Below are positions 28,351 through 39,550 of a stretch of 64,000 nt of DNA, in pieces (the first letter of the stretch is position 1; every line of letters begins with the position of its first letter). The DNA is from FEB-22 sp003105195 (GTDB lineage: Bacteria > Pseudomonadota > Alphaproteobacteria > Rhizobiales > Xanthobacteraceae). The stretch spans positions 124,001 to 188,000 of the forward strand of contig JAOSKV010000001.1 in the NCBI GenBank assembly GCA_027493405.1, in the 5' to 3' direction. The notes below the pieces were generated by a model. It was not told the DNA's origin. It saw only the letters and a list, made by a program, of their open reading frames with translations, and did not search any database. A program made the translations under genes and the position numbers.

Positions 28351-30358
28351 GGCCGCGGCGCACCGAGGCCTCGATCGTGAAGCGGGAGAGGGCGGCGAGC
28401 GCCTGGTCCGGCGCGAGCCCCAACAGCTCCATCAGCGGGACCCGCGCGTTGGGCGTCACTTTCACGGTGAGCGTGCCGCCCGGCGTCTCCAGGAAGCGCG
28501 CCGCGGCGGCGAACAGTGGCGCGAGATCGGGGCTCGCCTGGGTCAGCACCTCGGCGCTCTGGTTGAGCTCGCCCGTGAGCTCGGCGAGCGCGGCGTCGCG
28601 CGCGAGACCCCGGGCCGCCGCATATTGCCGGATCGCGAGCTCGAGGCCGCCCATGTCGCGCAGGCTGATCTCGACCGGTCCCGCCTCGACGCCGGCGGCC
28701 GCCTGCATCACCCTCACGGGGTCGAGCGAGAACAGGTCCGACGCCACGTTGCCGACCGCGACCGTCGCGCGCACCGCCGCGAGGTCGGCGATCTCGATCG
28801 CGGCCGGCGCGATCGTAAAGGCCCGCGTCTCCGCGCTCCAGTCGGTGCCGAGGTCGAGCGCCACGGTGGCGCGGTCGAAGCCCGTGGCGGCGAGGAGGCT
28901 GAACGGCTCCGCGTCGGTGAGGTCGATCGGTCCGGTCATGCGCGCGGACAGCCGCAGCTGCGTCGGCGTCGGGCCGACATACCGGGCCCAGGCGACCGCC
29001 ACCCGGTCGACCTCGACCAGCTTGTCGGTCTTCTGATAGGGGGCCACCAGCCCCTCGAGCGCGACCCCGTCGAGGAGCTTGACGAGCGCCGCGACGTCGC
29101 CGGGCGTCGGCTGCGCGCCGATCCGGTCGAGTTGCGCGGAGGCGCGCATCAGGCCGGCGAGGTCGAGCCCCTGGAGCGCGAAGCGCGCGACGCGCACGGG
29201 CTGCTTCTGCCCGGTCTCGGCCTCCAGGCCCTCGAGCGCGAGCTCCGCGAGCCGGCCGCCCGACAGGCTCTCGAGCCGCAGCGCCGCGAGACGGAAGCCG
29301 CCGTCCGGCAGGGTCATAGCAAGGCCGCGCATCTCCAGGCGGCCGAGGGTGAGGCCGTCATACAGCCGGGCGACCGTCTCCAGGATGGCGCGGGTCGCGG
29401 CCCGTGAGGGCGGCGTTCCGGGCGCCGGCGCGTGCTCGACCAGGGCGACGATCTCGGCGAGCGGCACCTTGGCGGGCACGAGCCCCAGCTCCTTCAGGCT
29501 CATGCCCTCGATGCGCATGCGCACCCCGTCGCCGAGGCTCGCCGTATAGGCGCCGGCCGTGACCTCGCCATAGATCGTGTGCGCGCGCTCGTCCTTGGCG
29601 CCCTCCGGCGACAGCGTCGCCAGCGCCGCGGCCGCGTCGACCTCCACGACCGCAACGCCCGCGAGCTCGCCCGCGATCGCGCCGGTCCCGTTCGCGCCCG
29701 GGCTCGTGAAGGCCACCTTCTCGATCGACGCGCCGGCGACGCGGCCGCCGCCGATGCCGCGGATCTCGATGCCCGCATAGGCGTAGTCGATCGGCGCGAC
29801 CGGCATGCCGTTCGCGGCCTTGCCGGGCGAGAAACGCGCCGTGAGCGCGGGAAGCGTCACGGTGCCGGCCGAGGTGGCGACGAGCTGCGCGACCGCGATC
29901 CGGGAGAGCGCCAGCATCGAGGAGGTGTCGAGCCGGCCGACCGGGCCCGCGGGACCCGCATAATCGGTCACCACGATGCGCGGCGCGCGGTAGCTCATCG
30001 CGAGCCCGGCCGGCGCCGCGACCGTGGCCTCGAGCGCGAGGTCGTCGATCTCGATGCGTTGCGCCGAGAGGCGGCCCGGCGCGGGCCGCCCGACGCCGGT
30101 CGCGACCAGCCGGGCCGCCTTCAGCCCGGCGGGCGTGGTCCCGGCCGGCTGCACGACCACGTCCGCCACCCTGAGCGTGCGGCTCCACAGGTCGAATTCC
30201 ACCTTGCCGTGCGTCGCGGTGGCGCCGGCGGCGCGAATCGCCTCGAAGGCGGCCGCGACCTCGCGTTCCGCGCGCTGTTGCGCGAAGATCGTCGCCGCGA
30301 AGGCGCCGGCGAGCGCGAGCGCCATCGCGGCGCCGACGCCGATCAGAAGCTTCCGCAT
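28346..30358 (-). CDS. Large periplasmic protein, membrane-anchored, unknown function
   Basis: A 670-residue protein with an N-terminal signal anchor (LLIGVGAAMALALAGAFAA) and the rest outside the membrane. Repeated beta-rich segments such as GLTLGRLEMRGLAMTLPDGG and IDDLALEATVAAPAGL recall AsmA-like lipid-transfer or barrel-associated proteins, but no family can be named safely. The ATG at 30358 places the signal at the start. Its TAG stop is the CTA inside the CCTACG edge of the neighbouring palindromic repeat, so the C terminus may have been changed by repeat insertion. It is divergent from maeB. Confidence 0.75.
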   Translation of the reverse strand: MRKLLIGVGAAMALALAGAFAATIFAQQRAEREVAAAFEAIRAAGATATHGKVEFDLWSRTLRVADVVVQPAGTTPAGLKAARLVATGVGRPAPGRLSAQRIEIDDLALEATVAAPAGLAMSYRAPRIVVTDYAGPAGPVGRLDTSSMLALSRIAVAQLVATSAGTVTLPALTARFSPGKAANGMPVAPIDYAYAGIEIRGIGGGRVAGASIEKVAFTSPGANGTGAIAGELAGVAVVEVDAAAALATLSPEGAKDERAHTIYGEVTAGAYTASLGDGVRMRIEGMSLKELGLVPAKVPLAEIVALVEHAPAPGTPPSRAATRAILETVARLYDGLTLGRLEMRGLAMTLPDGGFRLAALRLESLSGGRLAELALEGLEAETGQKQPVRVARFALQGLDLAGLMRASAQLDRIGAQPTPGDVAALVKLLDGVALEGLVAPYQKTDKLVEVDRVAVAWARYVGPTPTQLRLSARMTGPIDLTDAEPFSLLAATGFDRATVALDLGTDWSAETRAFTIAPAAIEIADLAAVRATVAVGNVASDLFSLDPVRVMQAAAGVEAGPVEISLRDMGGLELAIRQYAAARGLARDAALAELTGELNQSAEVLTQASPDLAPLFAAAARFLETPGGTLTVKVTPNARVPLMELLGLAPDQALAALSRFTIEASVRRGP

Positions 30359-30455
30359 GGGATCGACTCCTCGGCTGGTCGCCGCCGGCGGGCGAGGCGA
30401 TTGTCCAAACGCGCAAATCAAATAGTCTCGGCCGGATCTTTCACGGAGCGACCGG

Positions 30456-32737
<2,282 letters not shown>

Positions 32738-32917
32738 ACGAACGGCGCGAAGTGACGCATGGTCGCTGTCAAAAAAGTTCTTGATCGGGGGGAGGGTAGC
32801 CCCTATTTGGAGGCCTGCCGCCAAGATCGGCCTTGCCCGGGCCCGGTTTGGCGGCATTCGCTTTCCGTGGAGCCGGCTTGCCGGCACCTGGTTCGATCTC
32901 TGGTTGGGGAGGACGGC
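32738..32917 (+). promoter_or_regulatory. Structured leader of speD
   Basis: The 180-base leader can fold. CCGCCAA (32818-32824) pairs with TTGGCGG (32848-32854), and GCCGGC TT GCCGGC forms a hairpin at 32872-32886, 26 bases before the Shine-Dalgarno GGGGAGGA. Polyamine genes often have leader-based control, but no known riboswitch class was recognised here. Confidence 0.3.
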
Positions 32918-33400
32918 ATGCGCCACAACGCCCTCTTCCAATTGGGGACGGGCTTGGGGACCCCAGGCACCGCCCGAAAGGAAGACTTCAAGGTCGCGAC
33001 GCCCGTATCGGTCGACTCCGAGGAGCGGCACGATCATTTCGTGGTGAGGAACGGGGTGCGCTGCGCCGGCGTGCATCTCATCGTGGATCTCTACGAAGCC
33101 GAGCGTCTCGACGATATCGATCACATCGAGGACGCCCTGCGCCGCTGCGTGGCAGCCGCGGGGGCGACGCTGCTGCACATCCATCTGCATCACTTCGAGC
33201 CGAACGGTGGCGTGTCCGGCGTGGCGGTGCTGGCCGAGAGCCACATCTCCATCCATTCCTGGCCGGAAGCCAACTATGCGGCGCTCGACGTGTTCATGTG
33301 CGGCGATGCCGAGCCCGAGAAGTGCATCCCGGTGCTGCGCGAGGCCTTCAAGGCCAAGCGGATCGCCGTGAGCGAGCTCCTGCGCGGGCAGGGCGCCTGA
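32918..33400 (+). CDS. speD: S-adenosylmethionine decarboxylase proenzyme
   Basis: A 160-residue prokaryotic AdoMetDC that makes the aminopropyl donor for spermidine. The self-cleavage site is the Glu-Ser pair in LAESHISIHSWPE near residue 110; the Ser becomes the pyruvoyl group. The catalytic Cys lies in DVFMCGDAEPEK. The ATG at 32918 follows GGGGAGGA; an earlier in-frame start would add an unlikely 53-residue tail. It stands upstream of speE, giving the two steps of spermidine synthesis together. Confidence 0.95.
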   Translation: MRHNALFQLGTGLGTPGTARKEDFKVATPVSVDSEERHDHFVVRNGVRCAGVHLIVDLYEAERLDDIDHIEDALRRCVAAAGATLLHIHLHHFEPNGGVSGVAVLAESHISIHSWPEANYAALDVFMCGDAEPEKCIPVLREAFKAKRIAVSELLRGQGA

Positions 33401-33514
33401 CGTCCTTCCCGATCGTCGCATGCCGCCGAACCTGAACGGCCGGGCCCCCGCCCGGCCGTTCGCGCACGATGCCGGCATTCGCTCTATGCTGCGCCGTCAC
33501 GGATCGAGGACGCC

Positions 33515-34399
33515 ATGGCCGGGAAACGCTGGATCGCCGAGACGCTGTTCGATCCGCAGGGCTTCCGCGTCAGCTATGCGGCCGACCGGGTCCTCTACGA
33601 GACGCGCACCGCGCACCAGCACCTGGTGCTGTTCGAGAACGCGCTGTTCGGCAGGATGCTGATGCTCGACGGCGCGACCCAGGTGACGACGCGCGACGAG
33701 TTCATCTACCACGAGATGATGTCCCACGTGCCGATCCTCGCCCACGGCCGGGCGCGCGAGGTGCTGATCGTCGGCGGCGGCGACTGCGGCATCGCCGAGG
33801 AGGTGCTCAAGCACGCGGCGGTGCGGCGCCTGACCCAGGTCGAGATCGACGCCTCGGTGATCGATTTCGCCCGCGAGCATTTCCCCGAGTTCGCCCGGCC
33901 GGTGTTCCGCGACAAGCGCTTCGCCTGCGTGATCGACGACGGCATGCGGTTCGTCGCGGCGACCGAGCGCCGCTTCGACGTGATCATCGTCGACTCGACC
34001 GACCCCCAGGGGCCGGGCGCGGTGCTGTTCACGCGCGACTTCTACGCGGCCTGCCGGCGCTGCCTCGCGCCGGGCGGCGTCATGGTGACCCAGAACGGCG
34101 TGCCCTTCCTGCAGCCGGACGAGCTGGTCGCCTCGCTCGGCCATTTCAAGGCGCTGTTCGCCGATGCGGGGTGCTACGTGGCGGCGATCCCGACCTATGT
34201 GGGCGGCCACATGGCCATGGGCTGGGCCGCCAAGGATCGCAAGCTGCGCCGGCATTCCGCGCGCACCATCGCGGGCCGCTACGCCAGGGCCGGCCACTTC
34301 CCGACCCGCTACTGGACCCCCGAGGTGCATGTCGCGGCCTTCGCCCTGCCGCGCTTCATCGCCGACCAGGTCGCCAAGGCGAAGCGCTCGCGGATGTAG
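33515..34399 (+). CDS. speE: Spermidine synthase
   Basis: A 294-residue putrescine aminopropyltransferase. The Rossmann-like methyltransferase fold is visible with VLIVGGGDCGIAEEVLKH (about residues 84-101) and the acidic catalytic loop IIVDSTDPQGPGAVLF (about 156-171). The aminopropyl donor is decarboxylated SAM from SpeD, encoded 114 bases upstream. The TAG stop at 34397 lies inside the GTAGGG edge of a palindromic repeat. Confidence 0.96.
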   Translation: MAGKRWIAETLFDPQGFRVSYAADRVLYETRTAHQHLVLFENALFGRMLMLDGATQVTTRDEFIYHEMMSHVPILAHGRAREVLIVGGGDCGIAEEVLKHAAVRRLTQVEIDASVIDFAREHFPEFARPVFRDKRFACVIDDGMRFVAATERRFDVIIVDSTDPQGPGAVLFTRDFYAACRRCLAPGGVMVTQNGVPFLQPDELVASLGHFKALFADAGCYVAAIPTYVGGHMAMGWAAKDRKLRRHSARTIAGRYARAGHFPTRYWTPEVHVAAFALPRFIADQVAKAKRSRM

Positions 34400-34512
34400 G
34401 GCGCAATAGCCCCGAAGGGGCGTATTGCGCCGTGTGCCTGCCACCGTCGTCTGCGCGAGAGGAGAGTTCTGCCGGCGCAATACGCTCGCGATGCGAGCTA
34501 TTGCGCCCCACG
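34396..34512. repeat. BIME-like palindromic repeat between speE and the amidohydrolase
   Basis: Two facing hairpins: GGCGCAATA/TATTGCGCC at 34400-34431 and GGCGCAATA/TATTGCGCC at 34474-34507. The outer edges are GTAGGG and CCCCAC. It is related to the copies near the IS110 element but with C for T in the core. It lies between two convergent genes and may act as a bidirectional terminator. Confidence 0.85.
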
Positions 34513-34517
34513 CTCCG

Positions 34518-35357
34518 TCACTCCCCGCGCAGGCCGAACAGCCGCTCCGCATTGGCGTGGGCGATGTTCCTCGCCTGCGCGGGCGGCAGCTGCGCGAGCC
34601 AGGCGCGGTAGCCCTTCATCAGGGTGTCGTACTGGAACCAGCGCTCGTTGATCCAGGTGTCGGAGCCGATCATGAAGCGCTCGGAGTGGCGCGCGAACAG
34701 GGCGCGCCATTCGGCCGAGAGCGTCCCGTCGCCCTCCGTGATCCCGCTGCGATAGGAGAGCTCGCCGATCAGCGCCGGGTGCGCCTCCAGGAGCTCCTGC
34801 ACGCGCGCCGCCGGCGTCGAGAAGCCGGTATGCGCCCAGATGATCCGCGCCTTCGGATTGTGGCCGAACAGGATCAGCAGCGCTTCCTCGTCGCAATGGG
34901 CGTGCAGCCAGAGATCCTTCTCCACCGCGAAATCGACGATGCGCTTGACCAGCGGGCGCGCCGCCGCCTTACCGTAGATGTGGAACTCGCCGATGCCGCG
35001 GTAAGTGCCGCGCTTGAACTCGGCCTGGATCAGCTCCCAGATCGCCTCGTCGTCGAACCAGGTCTGGATGTCGCTGCGCACCCGGTAGGGCCGGATGAAC
35101 GGCACCACCCGCAGCCCCGGCGCCTTGGCGTCGACCAGCTCGTGGGTGCCCTTGTTGGGCCGGCTGGTCGCGAGGATCCCGGTGACCCCGTTGCGGCGGA
35201 AGATATCGAGCACCTTCTCGAGGTCGTAGAACGGGTTCGGCTCCTGATTGTAGTGCAGGTGGGCGTCGAACAGCGCGATCTCGTCCTGCGCCCGCGCCGG
35301 CACCACCGCCGTCGCCAACGCGACGGCCACGAGCCAGCCGATGATCCGTGACGTCAT
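34518..35357 (-). CDS. Secreted amidohydrolase
   Basis: A 279-residue member of the amidohydrolase_2/TIM-barrel family with an N-terminal signal peptide (GWLVAVALATAVVPARA). Metal-binding features are the HLH in ALFDAHLHYNQEP near residue 30, a mid-barrel DLWLHAHCDEEALL, IIWAHTGF, and the late Asp in RFMIGSDTWINERW. A periplasmic site is expected from the signal. It lies 60 bases downstream of a kinase gene on the same strand. The substrate is not known. Confidence 0.85.
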   Translation of the reverse strand: MTSRIIGWLVAVALATAVVPARAQDEIALFDAHLHYNQEPNPFYDLEKVLDIFRRNGVTGILATSRPNKGTHELVDAKAPGLRVVPFIRPYRVRSDIQTWFDDEAIWELIQAEFKRGTYRGIGEFHIYGKAAARPLVKRIVDFAVEKDLWLHAHCDEEALLILFGHNPKARIIWAHTGFSTPAARVQELLEAHPALIGELSYRSGITEGDGTLSAEWRALFARHSERFMIGSDTWINERWFQYDTLMKGYRAWLAQLPPAQARNIAHANAERLFGLRGE

Positions 35358-35417
35358 GCGCGGCTCCCGTGACGACGGCAGCATTACGGCACCCCGCGCC
35401 GCCGCCCGCAAGGGGCC

Positions 35418-36312
35418 TCAGGCGGCCTCGCGGTAGCGCCGCTCGATCGCCTCCACGTCGGCCGGCGTCGGCAGCGAGGCCTCGATGCCGAGGTTCTGCA
35501 CCGAATGGGCCGAGGCCGCGCGCGCGAAGCGGAAATGCCGCTCCCACGGCGCCTGCGGCGCGCGCAGGTAGGAGTACATGTAGGCGCCGTGGAAGATGTC
35601 GCCGGCGCCGTTGGTGTCGATCACCTCCTCCTTCGGCACCGCCAGCGCCGGCAGGTGGCGGATCTCGCCCCCCGCCTCGCACCACACCATCCCGTGCTCG
35701 CCCATGGTCACGCCCGCCACCCGGCAGCCCTTGCCGATCAGGAACTCGCACATGGCGGCCGGGCTGAGGCCGAGCTGCTCGCACATCCGCTGCGAGACGA
35801 TCGCGACATCGATGAAGTCCAAGAGCTCGCGCGTGTTGGAGCGCATGCCGCCGCCGTCGAGCGAGGTCAGGATGCCGGCCGCGCGGCGGGGGGGGGGGGA
35901 GGGGATTCGCGGCGTCGGCCTGGTGGCCGTCGAGGTGCAGCCCGCGGCAGCCCGAAAGGTCGAGGGAGGGCACCGGATGCAAATAGTGGTCGTCGCGGCA
36001 GCGGATGATGGCGCGCATGCCGTGGTTCGGCATCACGAAGGAGATCGAGGATTCGCGCACCTTCCGCCCGTGCACCGAGATCCCGTATTTCGCCGCCATG
36101 TCGAGGAACATGCGCGAGAGCCAGTCGTCGGCGAGCGAGGTGAGCAGGTCCGGCACGATGCCGAGCTTGGCGCAGCAGAAGGCGGCCGAGACCGCGTTGC
36201 CGCCGAAGCTGACCGCGTAGTCGCGGGCGATCGCCTTCTCGTCCCCGCTCGGAATCCGGTCGATCAGGAAGGTCACGTCGATATAGGTCTGGCCGATGAA
36301 GAGCGCTTCCAT
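35418..36312 (-). CDS. PfkB family sugar kinase, interrupted by a poly-G tract
   Basis: A ribokinase-type carbohydrate kinase. The N-terminal half includes DYAVSFGGNAVSAAFCCAKLG and a lid region. The C-terminal half contains the PfkB signature DTNGAGDIFHGAYMYSYL with the catalytic Asp. In between, at 35888-35904, a G run breaks the frame and removes about a dozen residues. Both halves are fully conserved. It is likely one intact gene with bad sequence in the middle. Its start has a Shine-Dalgarno-like GGGAGA. Confidence 0.85.
35888..35904. other. Poly-G tract inside the PfkB kinase gene
   Basis: Twelve Gs, an A and four more Gs interrupt the kinase and shift its frame. Flanking sequence is ordinary. 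It is similar to the tracts at 1538 and 54402. Confidence 0.75.
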
Positions 36313-36513
36313 GTCGTCTCCCGCCGTCGCGCGAATCGAAGCACGATCCGGTGAGTCGCGGTATTCCTTCTCGCCCGCGACCGGCCGGCTTTGCGAGCCC
36401 GTCTTTACGGATCGTTCACCATGAGGCCGTGCCTTTCGCGGTGCCGCAACGGCACTTCTCTACGGTTGTAATGATGCATTAATAACGATGGTGGAATTTA
36501 CCACGGTAATCCA

Positions 36514-38163
36514 GTGAGGGTTCCCGTGGTTCCCAGGACGCGACGCAAGCTGGTCGGCGCGGTGGCCGGCGTGCTCCTGGCGGGAGTGCCCGCGGCCTTC
36601 GTCACGCGCGCCCTGGACGGCTATGTCGAGCGGCAGATCCGCGAGGAGGTCGGCGCCGGCGCGCGCCGCGCGCTCGCGCATGCGGAGCGCCGGATCGACC
36701 AGGCGATCGACGGCCTCGCCAGCCTCTCGGGCGTGGCCGGGACGGACTGCCGCGAGATCGATGTGCACGCGCTCAACCGCATCGTCGTGACGACGACGCC
36801 GGTCAAGGAGATCGGCGTGCTCGGCCCCGACGGCACCGCGCGCTGCGCCGAGCTCGGCCTCGCGGCGCATTCCTGGCTGCTCTCCCGCGAGGTCGCGGCC
36901 GCGGGCACCGGCGTGCGCCTTGCCGTGGTGCGTCCGCTCGACGCCCGCGACCGGGTCCTGCGCGTGCGCGCGCGGCCTGCCGAGGGCGCGCTCGGCATCG
37001 CGGCCTTCCTGCCCGCCGACATGTTCATGCGCGACGAGCCGACCCGCGCGGGGGCCGGGCAGGTGGAGGTGCGCGTGATGCTGAACGAGGGGACCGTGGT
37101 CGCGGGCTCGGACCATCGGGCGCCTTGGCCGCAGTCCCTCGAGGACCGCGTCACTGTGATGGTGGAGTCGGAGCGCTATCCGCTGGTCGCGGTCGCCTCC
37201 GCGCCGCGCGCCGCGCTCGCCGCCGGCCACTCCGAGCTCACGACGATCGGCACGCTCGGCAGCGCCGCGATCGCGCTGCTCATGCTGGCGCTCGGGATCC
37301 TGCTGCCCTGGCGCGACCGCAACAACCCGATCGGCGAGATGGAGCGGGCGATCGCGCGCAACGAGTTCGTGCCCTATTTCCAGCCGATCGTGGACCTGCA
37401 GTCCGGCAAGGTCGTCGGCGCCGAGGTGCTGGTGCGCTGGCGCAAGCCGGACGGCGAGGTCGTCCCGCCCGCGCGCTTCATTCCGCTCGCGGAGACGAGC
37501 GGCCTGATCCTGGAGATCACCCGCGCGCTGATGCGCGCCACGCGCGACGAACTCGGTCCCGCGCTCGCCCGGCGTCCGGCCACGCGCATCGCCTTCAACC
37601 TGACGGCGCAGCATTTCGCCAACGAGACCATCGTCGCCGACGTGCGCGCCGTGTTCGACGGGTCCGCGATCGCGCTCTCGCAGCTCGCCTTCGAGGTGAC
37701 CGAACGCGAGCGGCTCGACGACCTCGCGACCGCGCGGCGCGTGATTGCCGCCCTGCAGGGGCTCGGCTGCCGCGTCGCCATCGACGACGTCGGCATCGGC
37801 CACGGCGGCCTCTCCTACATGCTCAAGCTCGGCGTCGACTTCATCAAGATCGACAAGATGTTCGTCGATGCCATCTCGACCGAGCGCTACACCACGACCA
37901 TGATCGACACGCTGGTGGACCTCGCGCAGAACATGCGCATGGACATCATCGCCGAGGGCGTCGAGACCTTCGAGCAGATCGCCTATCTGCGCGATCACGG
38001 CATCCGCATGGCGCAGGGATACGTGTTCGCGCCACCGCTGCCCGGCTCGCTGTTCCTGCAGCTCCTGGAGGCGATCGACCCGTTGCTGCCCGGACAGTCC
38101 GCGTCCGCGCCGGCCTCCGCGCTCGCGCAGTATGCGGCCGAGCGCCGGTCCGCGGCCGCCTGA
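36514..38163 (+). CDS. Membrane-bound EAL domain protein with CSS-like periplasmic sensor
   Basis: A 549-residue protein with two helices bordering a periplasmic domain and a cytoplasmic EAL domain from about residue 275. Cys in GTDCREIDVHAL and ARCAELGL resemble CSS-motif sensors, which respond to thiol redox. EAL proteins hydrolyse cyclic di-GMP. Here the namesake motif is EVLVRW, and the metal loop is IDDVGIGHGG, not DDFGTG. The catalytic Glu, Asn, Asp pair, Lys (FIKIDKMF) and last Glu (AEGVET) remain, so activity is plausible. It starts with GTG. No GGDEF partner is nearby. Confidence 0.88.
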   Translation: MRVPVVPRTRRKLVGAVAGVLLAGVPAAFVTRALDGYVERQIREEVGAGARRALAHAERRIDQAIDGLASLSGVAGTDCREIDVHALNRIVVTTTPVKEIGVLGPDGTARCAELGLAAHSWLLSREVAAAGTGVRLAVVRPLDARDRVLRVRARPAEGALGIAAFLPADMFMRDEPTRAGAGQVEVRVMLNEGTVVAGSDHRAPWPQSLEDRVTVMVESERYPLVAVASAPRAALAAGHSELTTIGTLGSAAIALLMLALGILLPWRDRNNPIGEMERAIARNEFVPYFQPIVDLQSGKVVGAEVLVRWRKPDGEVVPPARFIPLAETSGLILEITRALMRATRDELGPALARRPATRIAFNLTAQHFANETIVADVRAVFDGSAIALSQLAFEVTERERLDDLATARRVIAALQGLGCRVAIDDVGIGHGGLSYMLKLGVDFIKIDKMFVDAISTERYTTTMIDTLVDLAQNMRMDIIAEGVETFEQIAYLRDHGIRMAQGYVFAPPLPGSLFLQLLEAIDPLLPGQSASAPASALAQYAAERRSAAA

Positions 38164-38300
38164 GGGAGTTGCGGCAGATCAAGGTGTCCGGGGTGGTTTG
38201 CCCCTACGCGGGATCGATGCCCCCGGGGCGCCGGATTTGAAAAGTGCCGTGAACTCGCCTAATCATGGGGGCGGGTGGAGGTTGCGAGAGGAGAAAGAAC

Positions 38301-38615
38301 ATGATTCGCAGGATTGCCGTGGCGGCCACGCTGTTGGCTCTCGCCGGCACCGTGCCGGCCCCGCAGGCCGCCGCCCAGGACGCCCTCGGCGGCGCGCTAA
38401 TCGGCGGCGCGGTGGGCGGCATCATCGGCGGTGCGGCGACGGGCCGGGCCGGGGGCGCGGTCGCGGGCGCGATCATCGGCGGCACCGCCGGCGCGATCAT
38501 CGGCGCCGAGTCCGAGCGCCGCGGCGCCTACTACTGGCATGGCGGCCACAGCCGCTGCTACGCCCGCCATCCGAGCGGCGGCTGGGTGCGCGTCGCCCGG
38601 CGCCACTGCTGGTAG
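38301..38615 (+). CDS. Small glycine-zipper secreted protein
   Basis: A 104-residue protein with a signal peptide (VAATLLALAGTVPAPQAAAQ). A glycine-zipper region of repeated GGxxGGxxGG type follows (ALIGGAVGGIIGGAATG), which normally packs into membranes or forms outer-membrane oligomers. The C terminus YWHGGHSRCYARHPSGGW has two Cys. The ATG at 38301 follows AGGAGA. It is related to YMGG/rickettsial 17-kDa-like surface antigens in pattern only. Confidence 0.75.
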   Translation: MIRRIAVAATLLALAGTVPAPQAAAQDALGGALIGGAVGGIIGGAATGRAGGAVAGAIIGGTAGAIIGAESERRGAYYWHGGHSRCYARHPSGGWVRVARRHCW

Positions 38616-38720
38616 GCGGAGCGTCCCGGCGCTGCCGGGCCGGTTGGTCGGGATTCGGCTGCGCCCTCCGGCCGGAGGGCGCAGCTTCTTCTTCTGCAGC
38701 CCGCGCTCCGGGGCTCCGCG

Positions 38721-39122
38721 CTACAGGCCTTCCGCGGCGGTGTCGTAGTTGAGCTCGATCATCACGCCGTTCGGGTCGCGGATGAAGATCTGCCAGAGCG
38801 CGCCGCCCGGCACCTCGCGGGTCTCGAACGCGACCTTCCGGGCCGCGAGGTGCCGCTTCATGGCGTCGAAGCCGCGGCTCACGAAGGCGATGTGGTGCAC
38901 CACGCCGGAATCGGGCTTCTGCGCCTCGCCCGAGGGCGAGAGGTCGACCAGATGCACGACCGCGCGGCCCTCGCTGTAGAGCCAGGCGCCGGGAAACGAG
39001 AAGTTCGGCCGCTCGCCGTTGGTGAGGCCGAGCACCTCGGTGTAGAACTGCACGGTCTCGGGAAATCGCCGCGTCCTGATGTTGTAGTGGTCGAGCATTC
39101 CGACGCTCGCGCCCGCCGTCAT
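38721..39122 (-). CDS. VOC (glyoxalase/bleomycin resistance) family protein
   Basis: A 133-residue vicinal-oxygen-chelate protein. It shows the paired beta-alpha-beta modules with metal ligand candidates in GMLDHYNIRT, VVHHIAFVSRG and NGVMIELNYD. The FYTEVLGL segment is typical of dioxygenase or glyoxalase types. The substrate cannot be told. The ATG at 39122 fits the family's start. Confidence 0.85.
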   Translation of the reverse strand: MTAGASVGMLDHYNIRTRRFPETVQFYTEVLGLTNGERPNFSFPGAWLYSEGRAVVHLVDLSPSGEAQKPDSGVVHHIAFVSRGFDAMKRHLAARKVAFETREVPGGALWQIFIRDPNGVMIELNYDTAAEGL

Positions 39123-39295
39123 GGCTCTGCCTCCCGATCTGTCGCGTGGGGTCCGGATGAGGGTCGGGCGCTCGTCGGCTCCCGCCGCGTCATCTTGTCC
39201 GGACAGCCACCGGCCGCGCAAGGCCCGCCCCCGATTGAACCGGAGGCGCGCCTGCCGCGACCAAGCCCGAACCCCATCGGCATCTCGGAGCGGGC

Positions 39296-39528
39296 ATGCG
39301 GGTCTTCGTGTGGAGCCTCACCGGCCTCCTGATCGGCCTCGTCGCGGGCTACGTGCTGGTGCTGGGCGGGGGGCTCGCGCCTATGCGGAGCTGGTCGAGC
39401 TGGTCGATCCCGGCGGCGGCAAGATCATGGGCGTGCTGCTGATCCTGGCGCCGCTCGGCGGCCTGGTCGCCGGCCTCGCCGCCGCGGTCCTGATGGGCCG
39501 CCGGGCGGCGCGGCGCAACGAGGGCTGA
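39296..39528 (+). CDS. Small two-helix membrane protein, frameshifted
   Basis: The first 23 or so residues (MRVFVWSLTGLLIGLVAGYV) form one helix. After the G run at 39368-39373 the protein continues in the next frame (YAELVELVDPGGGKIMGVLL) through a second helix to the stop. One missing G would restore a protein of about 77 residues. The function is unknown. Confidence 0.65.
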
Positions 39529-39550
39529 CGGCCGGCGCGGCCCCGCGGGC

